Part shown: piece by piece, positions 8,909-17,617 of the stretch
Layout of the letters: the number at the start of each line of letters is the position of its first letter
Position numbering within the stretch: the stretch's first letter is position 1
Assembly (NCBI GenBank): GCA_002328035.1
Contig: DCVL01000001.1
Location: 8,387 to 72,386, forward strand
Reading direction: 5' to 3'
Source: Geobacter sp. UBA2189
GTDB lineage: Bacteria > Desulfobacterota > Desulfuromonadia > Geobacterales > Pseudopelobacteraceae
DNA: 64,000 bases
The notes under the pieces: generated by a model
Database searches by the model: none
The model's input: only the letters and a program-made list of their open reading frames with translations
Told to the model about the DNA's origin: nothing
Translations under genes and position numbers: made by a program

Positions 8909-9544
8909 ATGAATAAAGGTATTGTTGGTAAAAAGCTGGGAATGACCCAGATCTTTATGGAAGATGGCACACGCGTTCCAGTGACTGTCGTTCAGGCGGG
9001 ACCATGTACTGTTGTACAGAAGAAAACAACAAACATTGATGGCTATTCGGCTTTTCAGGTGGGTTTTGAATCGGTTTCTGCTAATAAGACTAACTCTCCA
9101 GAGCGTGGTCATTGTACCAAGGCTGGTAAAGGGGTGTTCCGTTATCTTCGTGAGCTTAAACTTCAAAATGAAGCTGAGTTAAGTGTTGGAGATGAACTAA
9201 CTGTTGGACAATTTGTGCCAGGTGATCTGATTGATGTTACAGGAACTAGTATTGGTAAAGGATTTCAAGGTGTTATAAAAAGGCATAACTTTAAGGGTGG
9301 GCGTGCATCTCACGGTTCCCGTTTCCACAGGGCTCCTGGTTCAATTGGCTGTTCAGCAACACCTTCCAGAGTTTTTAAAAACAAGAAGATGCCTGGCCAG
9401 ATGGGTAACGAGCAGGTTACTGTTCAACGCCTACAGATAGTCAGAATTGATACCGAACAAAATTTGATGCTGATAAAGGGTGCTATTCCTGGTTCAAAGA
9501 ACAATCTCGTTATCATCAAGGATAGCGTTAAAGCCACCAAGTAA
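8909..9544 (+). CDS. rplC: 50S ribosomal protein L3
   Basis: L3 binds 23S rRNA near the peptidyl transferase centre and helps start 50S assembly. The start at 8909 gives MNKGIVGKKLGMTQIF, the normal N-terminus, and an AGGA site lies 8 bp upstream. In-frame codons at 8888 and 8900 lack that spacing. The product is 211 residues. The long internal loop with GGRASHGSRFHRAPGSIG, including the Gln/His region that is methylated in some species, is intact. It follows rpsJ by 27 bp. Confidence 0.96.
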   Translation: MNKGIVGKKLGMTQIFMEDGTRVPVTVVQAGPCTVVQKKTTNIDGYSAFQVGFESVSANKTNSPERGHCTKAGKGVFRYLRELKLQNEAELSVGDELTVGQFVPGDLIDVTGTSIGKGFQGVIKRHNFKGGRASHGSRFHRAPGSIGCSATPSRVFKNKKMPGQMGNEQVTVQRLQIVRIDTEQNLMLIKGAIPGSKNNLVIIKDSVKATK

Positions 9545-9563
9545 AAAGACGGAGTAGTTATAA

Positions 9564-10184
9564 ATGTCAACAATAGCTCTGTATAATATGAATCGTGAAA
9601 AGATTGGTGAGGTGGCACTGAATGATGCAATATTTGGTGTCGAGGTTAAAGAATCTCTGATTCATCAGGCTCTTAAAGTCCAGCTTGCTAATCGCCGCGC
9701 TGGAACAGTTAAGACAAAAACTCGTGCTGAAGTTTCTGGTGGTGGTAAAAAGCCTTTCAAACAGAAAGGTACTGGAAATGCTAGACAAGGCTGTTCCAGA
9801 GCGCCTCAGTATCCTGGGGGTGGAACTGTTTTCGGGCCGCAGCCTAAAGTGTATAATCTTTCCATAAATAAAAAGGCCAGAAAAGCAGCTTTACGAAGTC
9901 TGCTATCTATGCACCTTAAGAATGATAAGATTGTAGTTCTTGATCAACTTTCATTTCCTAGAATATCTACTAAAGATTTTTCAGGTTTTATGAAAAAATT
10001 TGAACTTAATCGTTCGCTTATCATAACAGAAGACTCAGCAACAAGTCTTTATCTTTCCAGCAGGAACGTTCCATATGTCAAGATGCTTAAGGCGGATGGC
10101 CTGAATGTGTATGATATTCTTAAGTATCATAATATCATAATGACTGAAGGTGCAGTCAGGCTTGTTGAAGGAGTATTACAATAA
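9564..10184 (+). CDS. rplD: 50S ribosomal protein L4
   Basis: L4 lines the exit tunnel with its extended loop and in many bacteria represses its own operon by binding the S10 leader. The 206-residue product carries the loop RAEVSGGGKKPFKQKGTGNARQ in its usual form (positions about 50-75), with the region where macrolide resistance changes occur. The stop codon overlaps the rplW start by one base, so L4 and L23 translation are likely coupled. Confidence 0.97.
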   Translation: MSTIALYNMNREKIGEVALNDAIFGVEVKESLIHQALKVQLANRRAGTVKTKTRAEVSGGGKKPFKQKGTGNARQGCSRAPQYPGGGTVFGPQPKVYNLSINKKARKAALRSLLSMHLKNDKIVVLDQLSFPRISTKDFSGFMKKFELNRSLIITEDSATSLYLSSRNVPYVKMLKADGLNVYDILKYHNIIMTEGAVRLVEGVLQ

Positions 10185-10468
10185 TGAATATTTATTCAAT
10201 TATTAAAAAACCTCATGTGACTGAGAAAACCTCTCTAGGTACCTCAGCGTCCAATGCGATTACAATCGTTGTTGATCGTGACTCAAACAAGATAGAGATC
10301 AAGAAGGCGGTTGAGTCTCTTTTTAAGGTAGATGTTGTTTCTGTGCGAACTATCAATGTTGCAGGTAAAACTAAGCGCTTTGGTCGTACATATGGAAAGC
10401 GTCAGAACTGGAAAAAAGCGTATGTAACGCTTAAAGAAGGCCAAACCGTAGACTTCTTTGAAGTGTAA
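10184..10468 (+). CDS. rplW: 50S ribosomal protein L23
   Basis: L23 sits at the tunnel exit and is the docking site for trigger factor and the signal recognition particle. The 94-residue product has the family start with KKPHVTEKT and the C-terminal segment VRTINVAGKTKRFGRTYGKR. The ATG overlaps the rplD stop codon (TAATG arrangement). Confidence 0.97.
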   Translation: MNIYSIIKKPHVTEKTSLGTSASNAITIVVDRDSNKIEIKKAVESLFKVDVVSVRTINVAGKTKRFGRTYGKRQNWKKAYVTLKEGQTVDFFEV

Positions 10469-10500
10469 CGGACTAATCATTACTGAATCGGGGTTCAGGT

Positions 10501-11325
10501 ATGGCAATAAAGAGCTACAAACCCACATCTGCTGGGCGCAGACATCAGACCTGCTCGACGTTTGAGGAAATTACCTCAACAACGCCGGAGAAGTCCCTGC
10601 TGGTGAAGCTTAAAAAAACCGGCGGTCGTAACCACTTCGGTCGAGTAACTTCACGTCACCAGGGTGGTGGACATAAACAAAAGTATCGCATCATTGATTT
10701 TCGCCGTGACAAGCGTGGCATTCCTGCCAAGGTTGCAACGATAGAATATGATCCATATCGCAGTGCCAGAATAGCGCTTCTGCATTACCTTGATGGAGAA
10801 AAACGATACATCCTTGCTCCGCATGACCTCAAAGTTGGTGATACAGTATTGAGTGGACCAGAAGCAGATATAAAGCCGGGTAACTCGTTACCTCTTCGTT
10901 CAATACCTCTAGGTACCATTATTCATAATATTGAGCTTAAGATTGGTAAAGGTGCACAGCTTGCGAGGAGTGCCGGAACCTTTGCTCAGTTGATGTCTAA
11001 AGAAGGTAAATATTCCCAGGTAAAACTTCCATCAGGTGAAGTTCGTATGATTCTTCAGGATTGTTATGCCACTATCGGTCAGGTTGGTAATCTGGATCAT
11101 GAGAATATTAATCTCGGTAAGGCAGGCCGCTCACGTTGGTTAGGTAAACGTCCTAAGGTTCGTGGTGTTGCAATGAACCCAGTTGATCACCCTCATGGTG
11201 GTGGTGAGGGTAGAACATCTGGCGGGCGCCATCCTGTAACACCATGGGGCATCCCGACCAAAGGTTATAAAACTCGTACTAACAAGACTTCTGACAGATT
11301 TATTATTAAAAAACGTACTAAATAA
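10501..11325 (+). CDS. rplB: 50S ribosomal protein L2
   Basis: L2 is required for subunit joining and peptidyl transferase activity. The 274-residue product has the conserved KSYKPTSAGRR N-terminus. Its C-terminal MNPVDHPHGGGEGRTSGGRHPVTPWG region contains the invariant His near the catalytic centre. It follows rplW after 32 bp. Confidence 0.98.
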   Translation: MAIKSYKPTSAGRRHQTCSTFEEITSTTPEKSLLVKLKKTGGRNHFGRVTSRHQGGGHKQKYRIIDFRRDKRGIPAKVATIEYDPYRSARIALLHYLDGEKRYILAPHDLKVGDTVLSGPEADIKPGNSLPLRSIPLGTIIHNIELKIGKGAQLARSAGTFAQLMSKEGKYSQVKLPSGEVRMILQDCYATIGQVGNLDHENINLGKAGRSRWLGKRPKVRGVAMNPVDHPHGGGEGRTSGGRHPVTPWGIPTKGYKTRTNKTSDRFIIKKRTK

Positions 11326-11348
11326 TCGGATGAGAGGCTAGCTCCACT

Positions 11349-11627
11349 ATGGCACGCTCGATAAAAAAAGGTCCTTTTGTTGATGGTCATCTAATGAAGA
11401 AAGTAGAGACCGAGGGCGCAAACGCAAAAAAAATAATCAAGACATGGTCTCGTCGTTCTACCATTACACCTGAGTTTATTGGTGTTTCGTTTGCTGTACA
11501 TAATGGTAAGAAATTTATTCCTGTCTTTGTTACAGAGAACATGGTTGGACACAAATTAGGAGAATTTTCTCCTACAAGGACATTCCACGGCCATGCTGCT
11601 GATAAAAAGAGTAAGGTTAAGAAGTAA
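11349..11627 (+). CDS. rpsS: 30S ribosomal protein S19
   Basis: S19 is a 30S head protein that contacts tRNA and forms an intersubunit bridge with the large subunit. The 92-residue product starts MARSIKKGPFVDGHL and contains TWSRRSTITPEFIG and NMVGHKLGEFSPTR, all diagnostic. It lies in the standard L2-S19-L22 order. Confidence 0.98.
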   Translation: MARSIKKGPFVDGHLMKKVETEGANAKKIIKTWSRRSTITPEFIGVSFAVHNGKKFIPVFVTENMVGHKLGEFSPTRTFHGHAADKKSKVKK

Positions 11628-11643
11628 TTAAGGAGTGATTCGA

Positions 11644-11985
11644 ATGGAATCCAGTGCAAAATTGACATTAGCACGTCTATCTCCGCGCAAGACTCGCACA
11701 GTGGTAGATCTTGTGAGGGGGAAAGCAATTCAGGATGCGCTTAATACCCTGAAATTTCTTCCGAACCCTTCAGCGCAGATCATTCTTAAGCTTTTAAAAT
11801 CAGCAGTTGCTAATGCTGAACAAAAGGGCTTGAATGATGTTGACAGGCTGTTTGTTAAAACGATCTATGTTGACGGTGGTTCTGTACTTAAGCGTTTTGT
11901 ACCGCGTGCAATGGGGCGTGCAAGCAAGATTCGCAAACCGACAAGCCATATTTCTGTGGTTTTGTCTGACACGAAAACAAGATAG
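11644..11985 (+). CDS. rplV: 50S ribosomal protein L22
   Basis: L22 spans the large subunit, and its beta-hairpin lines the exit tunnel. The start at ATG 11644 is placed 8 bp after AGGAG and gives a 113-residue product starting MESSAKLTLARLSPRKTR. A GTG nine bases further upstream overlaps the binding site. The C-terminal hairpin RFVPRAMGRASKIRKPTSHI is complete. Confidence 0.95.
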   Translation: MESSAKLTLARLSPRKTRTVVDLVRGKAIQDALNTLKFLPNPSAQIILKLLKSAVANAEQKGLNDVDRLFVKTIYVDGGSVLKRFVPRAMGRASKIRKPTSHISVVLSDTKTR

Positions 11986-12000
11986 GTTGGAGGTGTAGTC

Positions 12001-12633
12001 TTGGGACAAAAAGTTAATCCGATAGGTTTCAGGCTTGGAGTTATCAAAACTTGGGACTCTAAGTGGTATGCTGAGGCTGATTATGCTAAAAACCTCCACG
12101 AGGATCTTAAGATTCGGCAGTTTTTGAAGAAGAGACTTTATACTGCGGGAATATCGAAAATCGAGATAGAACGAGCTGCCAATAAGACAAAGATAAATAT
12201 ACACGCAGCCCGCCCAGGTCTGATAATTGGTAAAAAAGGTGCAGAAGTAGAGCTCCTTAAAAAGGATTTGGCTGCCATAACCTCAAAAGAGGTGTTTATT
12301 AACATCAATGAGGTACGTAAGCCGGAACTTGATGCCCAATTGGTAGCTGAGAATGTAGCTCTTCAGCTTGAACGTCGGATTGCATTCCGCCGTGCAATGA
12401 AAAAGAGTGTAACATCTTCTCTCAAATTCGGTGCTAAGGGTATTCGTATCACATGCTCAGGTCGACTAGGTGGTGCTGAAATGTCTCGTACAGAGTGGTA
12501 TCGCGAAGGCAGAGTACCACTGCACACCTTAAGAGCTGATATTGATTACGGATTTGCCGAGGCCAAGACTACCTATGGAATCATTGGTGTAAAGGTTCTT
12601 ATCTTTAAGGGTGAAGTCCTGCCAGGACAATAA
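12001..12633 (+). CDS. rpsC: 30S ribosomal protein S3
   Basis: S3 forms part of the mRNA entry channel and its helicase activity. The 210-residue product uses a TTG start, preceded by GGAGGT at good spacing, and gives the invariant N-terminus MGQKVNPIGFRLG. The KH domain signature PGLIIGKKGAEVE is present, and the C-terminal domain has GRLGGAEMSRTEWYREGRVPL. Confidence 0.97.
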   Translation: MGQKVNPIGFRLGVIKTWDSKWYAEADYAKNLHEDLKIRQFLKKRLYTAGISKIEIERAANKTKINIHAARPGLIIGKKGAEVELLKKDLAAITSKEVFININEVRKPELDAQLVAENVALQLERRIAFRRAMKKSVTSSLKFGAKGIRITCSGRLGGAEMSRTEWYREGRVPLHTLRADIDYGFAEAKTTYGIIGVKVLIFKGEVLPGQ

Positions 12634-12651
12634 GCTTCAGGAGCAGATCAA

Positions 12652-13074
12652 ATGTTAATGCCGAAAAGGGTTAAGCATAGAAAACAGATGAAAGGCAGGA
12701 TGACTGGTGCAGCCTGTCGCCGAATTGAGATCTCGTATGGTGAGTTCGCTCTTCAGGCAACTGAATGTGGCTGGGTTGATTCTCGTCAGATTGAAGCGGC
12801 TCGTATTGCAATGACCCGCTATATAAAAAGGGGTGGAAAGATCTGGATTCGCATGTTTCCAGACAAGCCATTGACCGCAAAGCCTGCTGAAACCCGTATG
12901 GGTAAGGGTAAAGGTTCCCCAGATTCGTGGGTTTGCGTTGTTAAACCAGGTATGGTTTTGTATGAGATGGAAGGTATTACTGAGGAAACAGCACGCGAAG
13001 CTTTCAGGCTTGCTGCCCATAAGCTGCCCATTTCTACTAAATTCATTTCCAGAGGTACGCAAAATGAAGGCTAA
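12652..13074 (+). CDS. rplP: 50S ribosomal protein L16
   Basis: L16 helps position tRNA at the A site and is needed for peptidyl transferase assembly. The 140-residue product begins MLMPKRVKHRKQMKGR, close to the family MLxPKR start, and holds the conserved GKGKGSPDSWV and PDKPLTAKPAETRMG segments. Its end overlaps the rpmC start by 11 bp. Confidence 0.97.
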   Translation: MLMPKRVKHRKQMKGRMTGAACRRIEISYGEFALQATECGWVDSRQIEAARIAMTRYIKRGGKIWIRMFPDKPLTAKPAETRMGKGKGSPDSWVCVVKPGMVLYEMEGITEETAREAFRLAAHKLPISTKFISRGTQNEG

Positions 13075-13252
13075 TGATATACGTAAAATGGCTGAAGGTG
13101 AATTGAAGCAGAAGCGGGATGCCTTAAAACAGGAGTTTTTTAATCTGAAGTTTCAATTAAATACAGGGCGCCTAGAAAATACCGGAAAACTTGGCGCGAT
13201 TCGCCGCGATATTGCACGAATCAATACCATCCTTACAGAAAGCAGGGGTTAG
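13064..13252 (+). CDS. rpmC: 50S ribosomal protein L29
   Basis: L29 lies beside L23 at the tunnel exit. The product is 62 residues, a two-helix protein with the typical start MKANDIRKMAEGEL and the signature KFQLNTGRLENT. The ATG at 13064 lies inside the end of rplP in another frame, an 11-bp overlap consistent with coupled translation. A longer open frame upstream is within rplP and is not part of the gene. Confidence 0.94.
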   Translation: MKANDIRKMAEGELKQKRDALKQEFFNLKFQLNTGRLENTGKLGAIRRDIARINTILTESRG

Positions 13253-13259
13253 GACTGTC

Positions 13260-13517
13260 ATGGGTGAGCATGGACACAGACGGACTCAGACCGGCGTTGT
13301 TGTCAGTGATAAAATGGAGAAGACGGTAGTTGTCAGGGTTGATCGTCTCGTCAAGCACTCTCTGTATAACAAGTATATTAAGAGAAGTGTGAAATATAAG
13401 GTACATGACGAGCAAAACAGTTGTAAAGCAGGGGACAAGGTACAGATTGTTGAGTGCCGTCCACTTAGTAAAGACAAGCGCTGGGCCTTGCGCCAGATTC
13501 TTGAGAGCGCTGTATAG
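13260..13517 (+). CDS. rpsQ: 30S ribosomal protein S17
   Basis: S17 binds the 5' domain of 16S rRNA early in assembly. The product is 85 residues from ATG 13260, beginning MGEHGHRRTQTGVVVSDKME. The conserved KTVVVRVDRLVKH and KYKVHDEQNSCKAGDKV segments are present. It starts 7 bp after rpmC. Confidence 0.95.
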   Translation: MGEHGHRRTQTGVVVSDKMEKTVVVRVDRLVKHSLYNKYIKRSVKYKVHDEQNSCKAGDKVQIVECRPLSKDKRWALRQILESAV

Positions 13518-13544
13518 CAGCAGCCCCCCAGAGAGGATACGAGC

Positions 13545-13913
13545 ATGATTCAGATGCAAACCATACTTGACGTAGCTGATAACTCTGGTGCAAAAAAACT
13601 TTTTTGCATCAAGGTACTTGGTGGGTCCAAACGTAAATATGCAGGAGTTGGTGACATAGTTGTCTGTTCAGTGCGTGAGGCACTGCCAAATTCCAAGGTT
13701 AAAAAGGGTGATGTTGTAAAGGCAGTTATTGTAAGGACTGCTAAAGAACTTGGCCGAGCAGATGGTTCTTACATCCGTTTTGATAACAATTCAGGTGTTG
13801 TTATTAACAATGCAAAAGAACCTGTGGGAACACGTATCTTCGGACCTGTTGCACGTGAGCTTAGGGCTAAGAAGTATATGAAAATCATCTCCCTTGCCCC
13901 TGAAGTACTTTAA
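13545..13913 (+). CDS. rplN: 50S ribosomal protein L14
   Basis: L14 lies at the subunit interface and is the docking site for the RsfS silencing factor in many bacteria. The 122-residue product starts MIQMQTILDVADNSGAKK, and IRFDNNSGVVINNAKEPVGTR includes the family motif. It opens the spc-type gene group, 27 bp after rpsQ. Confidence 0.98.
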   Translation: MIQMQTILDVADNSGAKKLFCIKVLGGSKRKYAGVGDIVVCSVREALPNSKVKKGDVVKAVIVRTAKELGRADGSYIRFDNNSGVVINNAKEPVGTRIFGPVARELRAKKYMKIISLAPEVL

Positions 13914-13934
13914 CGGAAAACTGGAGAAACAGTG

Positions 13935-14261
13935 ATGCAAACGAAAAAATATCACGTAGCCAAAGGCGATACAGTTATGGTTGTCGCTGGCAAGGAAAAG
14001 ACCAAGACTGGTAAGATTCTTCAGGTTCTTCCTAAAAAGGATGCTGTGATTGTAGAAGGGCTTAACCTTGTAAAACGCCATGTTAAGGCTCGCGGTAATG
14101 AAGCTGGTGGAATTACGCAAAAAGAAGCTGCTTTGCATGTTTCTAATGTACAACTCTACTGCACCAAGTGTGTAAAACCTGTCCGTACTAGAGTTAAGTT
14201 GTTGGAAAATGGTGAAAAGCAACGCGTCTGCGTAAAATGTGGTAGCTCTCTGGAGAATTGA
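13935..14261 (+). CDS. rplX: 50S ribosomal protein L24 (zinc-ribbon-bearing form)
   Basis: L24 is an assembly initiator that binds 23S rRNA through its KOW fold. The product is 108 residues from ATG 13935; a GTG one codon upstream is also possible. The KOW segment DTVMVVAGKEKTKTGKILQV is clear. The C-terminus carries CTKC and CVKC pairs 19 residues apart, the L24 version with a putative zinc ribbon. Confidence 0.94.
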   Translation: MQTKKYHVAKGDTVMVVAGKEKTKTGKILQVLPKKDAVIVEGLNLVKRHVKARGNEAGGITQKEAALHVSNVQLYCTKCVKPVRTRVKLLENGEKQRVCVKCGSSLEN

Positions 14262-14279
14262 TTGGGAGGAATCTAGGCG

Positions 14280-14819
14280 ATGGCCAGATTGAAAGAAGTA
14301 TATCAGAACGAAGTAATGCAAAAGCTGCGTACTGAGTTCAATTATAAAAATGTTATGGAAGTGCCCAAGCTCGAGAAGATTGTCGTGAATATGGGACTTG
14401 GCGAAGCAATCCAGAATGTAAAAATTCTAGATTCTGCATCTGTTGAGCTTGCAAAGATTACGGGGCAGAAGGCTGTAATTACCAAAGCAAAAAAATCAAT
14501 AGCCACTTTCAAGCTTCGTGAGGGTATGCCTATTGGATGTATGGTAACTTTGCGTCGTGACCGTATGTATGAATTTCTTGATCGCCTTTTAAACATCTCC
14601 CTCGCCAGGGTTAGGGACTTTAAAGGCGTCTCCGGAAAAGCCTTTGATGGTCAGGGTAATTATACTCTTGGAATTAAGGAACAACTTATTTTCCCTGAGA
14701 TTAATTATGATGAGATTGATAAGATCAAAGGCATGAATATCACTATAGTCACATCAGCAAAAAATGATGAAGAAGGCAAAGCCCTGTTGAAGCATATGGG
14801 TATGCCATTTAGAAATTAA
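14280..14819 (+). CDS. rplE: 50S ribosomal protein L5
   Basis: L5 binds 5S rRNA and contacts P-site tRNA and the 30S head. The 179-residue product shows MEVPKLEKIVVNMGLG and the later GQGNYTLGIKEQLIFPEI, both diagnostic. A GGGAGGA binding site precedes ATG. Confidence 0.98.
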   Translation: MARLKEVYQNEVMQKLRTEFNYKNVMEVPKLEKIVVNMGLGEAIQNVKILDSASVELAKITGQKAVITKAKKSIATFKLREGMPIGCMVTLRRDRMYEFLDRLLNISLARVRDFKGVSGKAFDGQGNYTLGIKEQLIFPEINYDEIDKIKGMNITIVTSAKNDEEGKALLKHMGMPFRN

Positions 14820-14847
14820 GTAGAACGTAAGTTAACGGGAGGATTCA

Positions 14848-15033
14848 GTGGCAAAAGTCTCGATGATTAATAAATCGCAGCGTACGCCTAAGTTCAAGGT
14901 TCGTCAGCATAACCGCTGTCCGGTCTGTGGACGTCCCAGGGCCTTTTATAGGAAGTTTCAGATGTGCCGTATCTGTCTGCGAAAATATGCTTCCGCCGGT
15001 CAGATCCCCGGTGTTATCAAGTCAAGCTGGTAA
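14848..15033 (+). CDS. rpsN: 30S ribosomal protein S14, zinc-binding type
   Basis: S14 is a 30S head protein near the A-site finger. This is the short 61-residue form. The zinc ligands are in CPVCGRP and CRICLR, and the C-terminus GQIPGVIKSSW is typical. It uses a GTG start after a GGGAGGA site. Confidence 0.97.
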   Translation: MAKVSMINKSQRTPKFKVRQHNRCPVCGRPRAFYRKFQMCRICLRKYASAGQIPGVIKSSW

Positions 15034-15063
15034 TACTGTATAATAACAGAGGAGTGCGTTTCG

Positions 15064-15462
15064 ATGTCAATGACTGATCCTATTGCCGATATGTTAACCA
15101 GAATTCGTAATGCGAATATGGTTAAACTTCAAAAGGTAGATATTCCGTCTTCAAACGTTAAGGTGAATATAGCCCAGGTTTTGAAGCAGGAAGGCTACAT
15201 TAAAAATTATAAGGTTATTGCTGATAACCGTCAGGGTATATTGAGAATTTACCTCAAGTTCATTGATGAAAAAGATCCGGTGATAAATGAGATTAAAAGG
15301 ATAAGTAAACCAGGTAGTCGTTCATATGTGAATTCTGAATCTATCCCAACTGTAAAAAACTCACTTGGTATAGCTATTCTTTCTACATCAAAGGGTATCA
15401 TGACTGACGCTGCTGCTCGTCAAGCCGGTATTGGCGGCGAACTGATCTGCACTGTCTGGTAA
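15064..15462 (+). CDS. rpsH: 30S ribosomal protein S8
   Basis: S8 organises the central domain of 16S rRNA and in enterobacteria represses the spc operon by binding its mRNA near rplE. The 132-residue product starts MSMTDPIADMLTRIRNAN and ends with the conserved STSKGIMTDAAARQAGIGGE and CTVW. No clear S8-binding structure was found near rplE. Confidence 0.98.
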   Translation: MSMTDPIADMLTRIRNANMVKLQKVDIPSSNVKVNIAQVLKQEGYIKNYKVIADNRQGILRIYLKFIDEKDPVINEIKRISKPGSRSYVNSESIPTVKNSLGIAILSTSKGIMTDAAARQAGIGGELICTVW

Positions 15463-15495
15463 TTAGGCAGCATCTGTTTAAAAGGAGCCATAAAA

Positions 15496-16035
15496 ATGTC
15501 ACGAATCGGGAAATTACCGATTGAACTACCTACAGGGGTCTCAGTGACTCTGACAGATTCAATCCTGACTGTTAAAGGCCCAAAGGGTGAACTGACTCGC
15601 ACGATCATGCCTGAAGTCGAGCTTAGTATAGCAGAAGGCAAGATAAGTGTTGTTCGGCCCGATGATTCAATTAAAGCCCGCTCGGCTCATGGTCTGACTA
15701 GAACTCTTGTTAATAATATGGTTCTCGGGGTTACAGCAGGTTATCAGACTGACCTTGAAATTAACGGTGTAGGATACAGAGCTGAGGTGAAGGGCAGTGA
15801 CCTTGTATTAAGCCTCGGTTATTCGCATCCTGTTGTTTTCCCGCTCCCGAGTGGAATTGCTGTGGATGTTGAGAAAATGACCAAGCTTTCGGTTAAAGGT
15901 ATTGATAAGGAACTGGTTGGACAGACTGCTGCCAAGATTCGTTCCTTCCGTGGACCTGAACCATACAAAGGTAAGGGTATTAAATATGCCACCGAAACCA
16001 TTTTACGCAAGGCCGGTAAAACTGGTAAAAAATAG
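15496..16035 (+). CDS. rplF: 50S ribosomal protein L6
   Basis: L6 lies close to the factor-binding site of the large subunit. The 179-residue product has the start MSRIGKLPIELPTGV and the C-terminal signature PEPYKGKGIKYATE followed by LRKAGKTGKK. A GGAG binding site is present. Confidence 0.98.
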   Translation: MSRIGKLPIELPTGVSVTLTDSILTVKGPKGELTRTIMPEVELSIAEGKISVVRPDDSIKARSAHGLTRTLVNNMVLGVTAGYQTDLEINGVGYRAEVKGSDLVLSLGYSHPVVFPLPSGIAVDVEKMTKLSVKGIDKELVGQTAAKIRSFRGPEPYKGKGIKYATETILRKAGKTGKK

Positions 16036-16064
16036 GAACCTGTAACAAGGTAAGGAGCAATTCC

Positions 16065-16433
16065 GTGGGAAAGACATCACAAAAAACAATTACGCGTCTT
16101 AAGCGTCAGGTAAGAGTTCGTAAGAAGGTTAAAGGTACTTCTGCCAGACCTAGATTGAATGTCTTTAAAAGCGCAAATCATATTTATGCACAATTGATTG
16201 ATGACGTTGAAGGTGTGACCCTTTTGGCTACCTCAACCTGTACTGAAGGAATCTGTCCTGCGGGTTCTCATACAGGCAACAAGATTGCAGCCGCTGCAGT
16301 GGGGGCAGCCATAGCAAAGATAGCGTTGCAGAAAGATATACGCTCAGTTGTGTTTGATCGTAACGGCTTTCTTTATCATGGCCGTATTCAAGCACTTGCA
16401 GACGCGGCTAGAGAAGCCGGTCTTGAATTTTAA
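16065..16433 (+). CDS. rplR: 50S ribosomal protein L18
   Basis: L18 binds 5S rRNA and joins it to the large subunit together with L5. The 122-residue product starts at GTG, has the basic N-terminal arm with RQVRVRKKVKGT, and the conserved SARPRLNVFKSANHIYAQ and C-terminal FDRNGFLYHGRIQALADAAR. Confidence 0.97.
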   Translation: MGKTSQKTITRLKRQVRVRKKVKGTSARPRLNVFKSANHIYAQLIDDVEGVTLLATSTCTEGICPAGSHTGNKIAAAAVGAAIAKIALQKDIRSVVFDRNGFLYHGRIQALADAAREAGLEF

Positions 16434-16460
16434 GTTTTCACTCTCCCGGGGAGGTTGGTA

Positions 16461-16949
16461 GTGAGCAGAATTATTGCGAACGATTTGAACCTTATTGACA
16501 GGGTTGTCCACATTAGCCGTGTTGCAAAGGTTGTTAAAGGTGGCCGTCGCTTCAGTTTTTCAGCCTTAGTTGTTGTTGGTGATTCCAGTGGTCATGTGGG
16601 TTATGGCCTCGGTAAAGCTAATGAAGTCCCAGAGGCTATTCGCAAAGGTGTTGAACAGGCAAAAAAGAATCTGATTAAAGTACCTGTGACCCTTAATCAG
16701 TCTATTCCATATGAAATTATCGGTCGCTTTGGAGCTGGCAAGATATTAATGAAGCCAGCTTCTCCTGGTACAGGTGTTATTGCCGGAGGCGCAGCAAGAG
16801 CTATTTTTGAAGCTGCCGGAATTAGTAATATTCTTTCCAAGTGTCTTGGCACAAACAATCCTCATAACGTTGTTAAGGCTGCTTTTGAAGGTCTTCGCCT
16901 ATTAAAAACACCAGAAGATTTAATTGCGCGTCGTGGTCTGACTGATTAA
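16461..16949 (+). CDS. rpsE: 30S ribosomal protein S5
   Basis: S5 is involved in decoding accuracy and the mRNA entry helicase. The GTG at 16461 is chosen because the GGGGAGG site lies 6 bp upstream. A TTG two codons earlier directly abuts that site. The product is 162 residues, with VVKGGRRFSFSALVVVGD (double-stranded RNA-binding fold) and MKPASPGTGVIAGGAARA near the spectinomycin-related loop region. Confidence 0.95.
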   Translation: MSRIIANDLNLIDRVVHISRVAKVVKGGRRFSFSALVVVGDSSGHVGYGLGKANEVPEAIRKGVEQAKKNLIKVPVTLNQSIPYEIIGRFGAGKILMKPASPGTGVIAGGAARAIFEAAGISNILSKCLGTNNPHNVVKAAFEGLRLLKTPEDLIARRGLTD

Positions 16950-16987
16950 AACCTGATATAAGCTATCTCGAAGAAGGAACTGATACC

Positions 16988-17155
16988 ATGTTGGAAATTA
17001 CGCTAATAAAAAGCATTATTGGTACGACCCAAAAACAACGTGCTGTTGTTCGTGGACTAGGTCTTCGTCATTTAAATCATACGGTTGTTTTACAGGACAA
17101 TCCTGTAACCCACGGGATGATTAAAAAGATAAGTCATATGCTGAAGGTTAAGTAG
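16988..17155 (+). CDS. rpmD: 50S ribosomal protein L30
   Basis: A 55-codon gene in the gap between rpsE and rplO. The product begins MLEITLIKSIIGTTQKQ, continues with RAVVRGLGLRHLNHTV, and ends HGMIKKISHMLKVK, the full L30 pattern. It has the normal spc position (S5-L30-L15). GAAGGA upstream serves as binding site. Confidence 0.95.
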   Translation: MLEITLIKSIIGTTQKQRAVVRGLGLRHLNHTVVLQDNPVTHGMIKKISHMLKVK

Positions 17156-17170
17156 AGAATGGAGATTCAG

Positions 17171-17617
17171 ATGCAATTAAACACCCTGCGACCTGCATTA
17201 GGGTCAACAAAAAATAGAAAGCGAATTGGACGCGGAATTGGCTCTGGGCATGGTAAGACTGCTACGAAAGGCCACAAGGGACAAAAAGCCCGTTCAGGAG
17301 GCAGCATAAAACCCGGTTTTGAGGGTGGTCAGATGCCTTTGCAGCGTCGCCTTCCAAAGCGTGGTTTTCGTCCTCTGGATCGTAACGAATATGTTGTTAT
17401 AAATCTTCAACAACTTGAAATATTTGAACCCGGTTCATTGGTTGATCGGGAGCTCATGGATTCACGTGGTATATTGAAGAAATCAGCACTACCTGTTAAG
17501 GTTCTTGGTAATGGTGATATTACTAAGTCACTTGTCATAAAAGCTGATAAATTCAGTAAAGCTGCAGTATTAAAGATTCAGGCTGCTGGTGGAACAGTAG
17601 AGGTTATAGGAGAGTGA
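17171..17617 (+). CDS. rplO: 50S ribosomal protein L15
   Basis: L15 is a late assembly protein of the large subunit. ATG 17171 has GGAG six bases upstream and gives MQLNTLRPALGSTKNRKR, the family start. An in-frame ATG at 17159 precedes that site. The product is 148 residues with the conserved GRGIGSGHGKTATKGHKGQ and GFEGGQMPLQRRLPKRGF. Its stop overlaps the secY start as GTGA. Confidence 0.95.
   Translation: MQLNTLRPALGSTKNRKRIGRGIGSGHGKTATKGHKGQKARSGGSIKPGFEGGQMPLQRRLPKRGFRPLDRNEYVVINLQQLEIFEPGSLVDRELMDSRGILKKSALPVKVLGNGDITKSLVIKADKFSKAAVLKIQAAGGTVEVIGE

Noticed and set aside
12938..13063. A longer L29 reading frame
   Set aside because: It overlaps rplP almost fully in another frame; ATG 13064 gives the exact L29 start.
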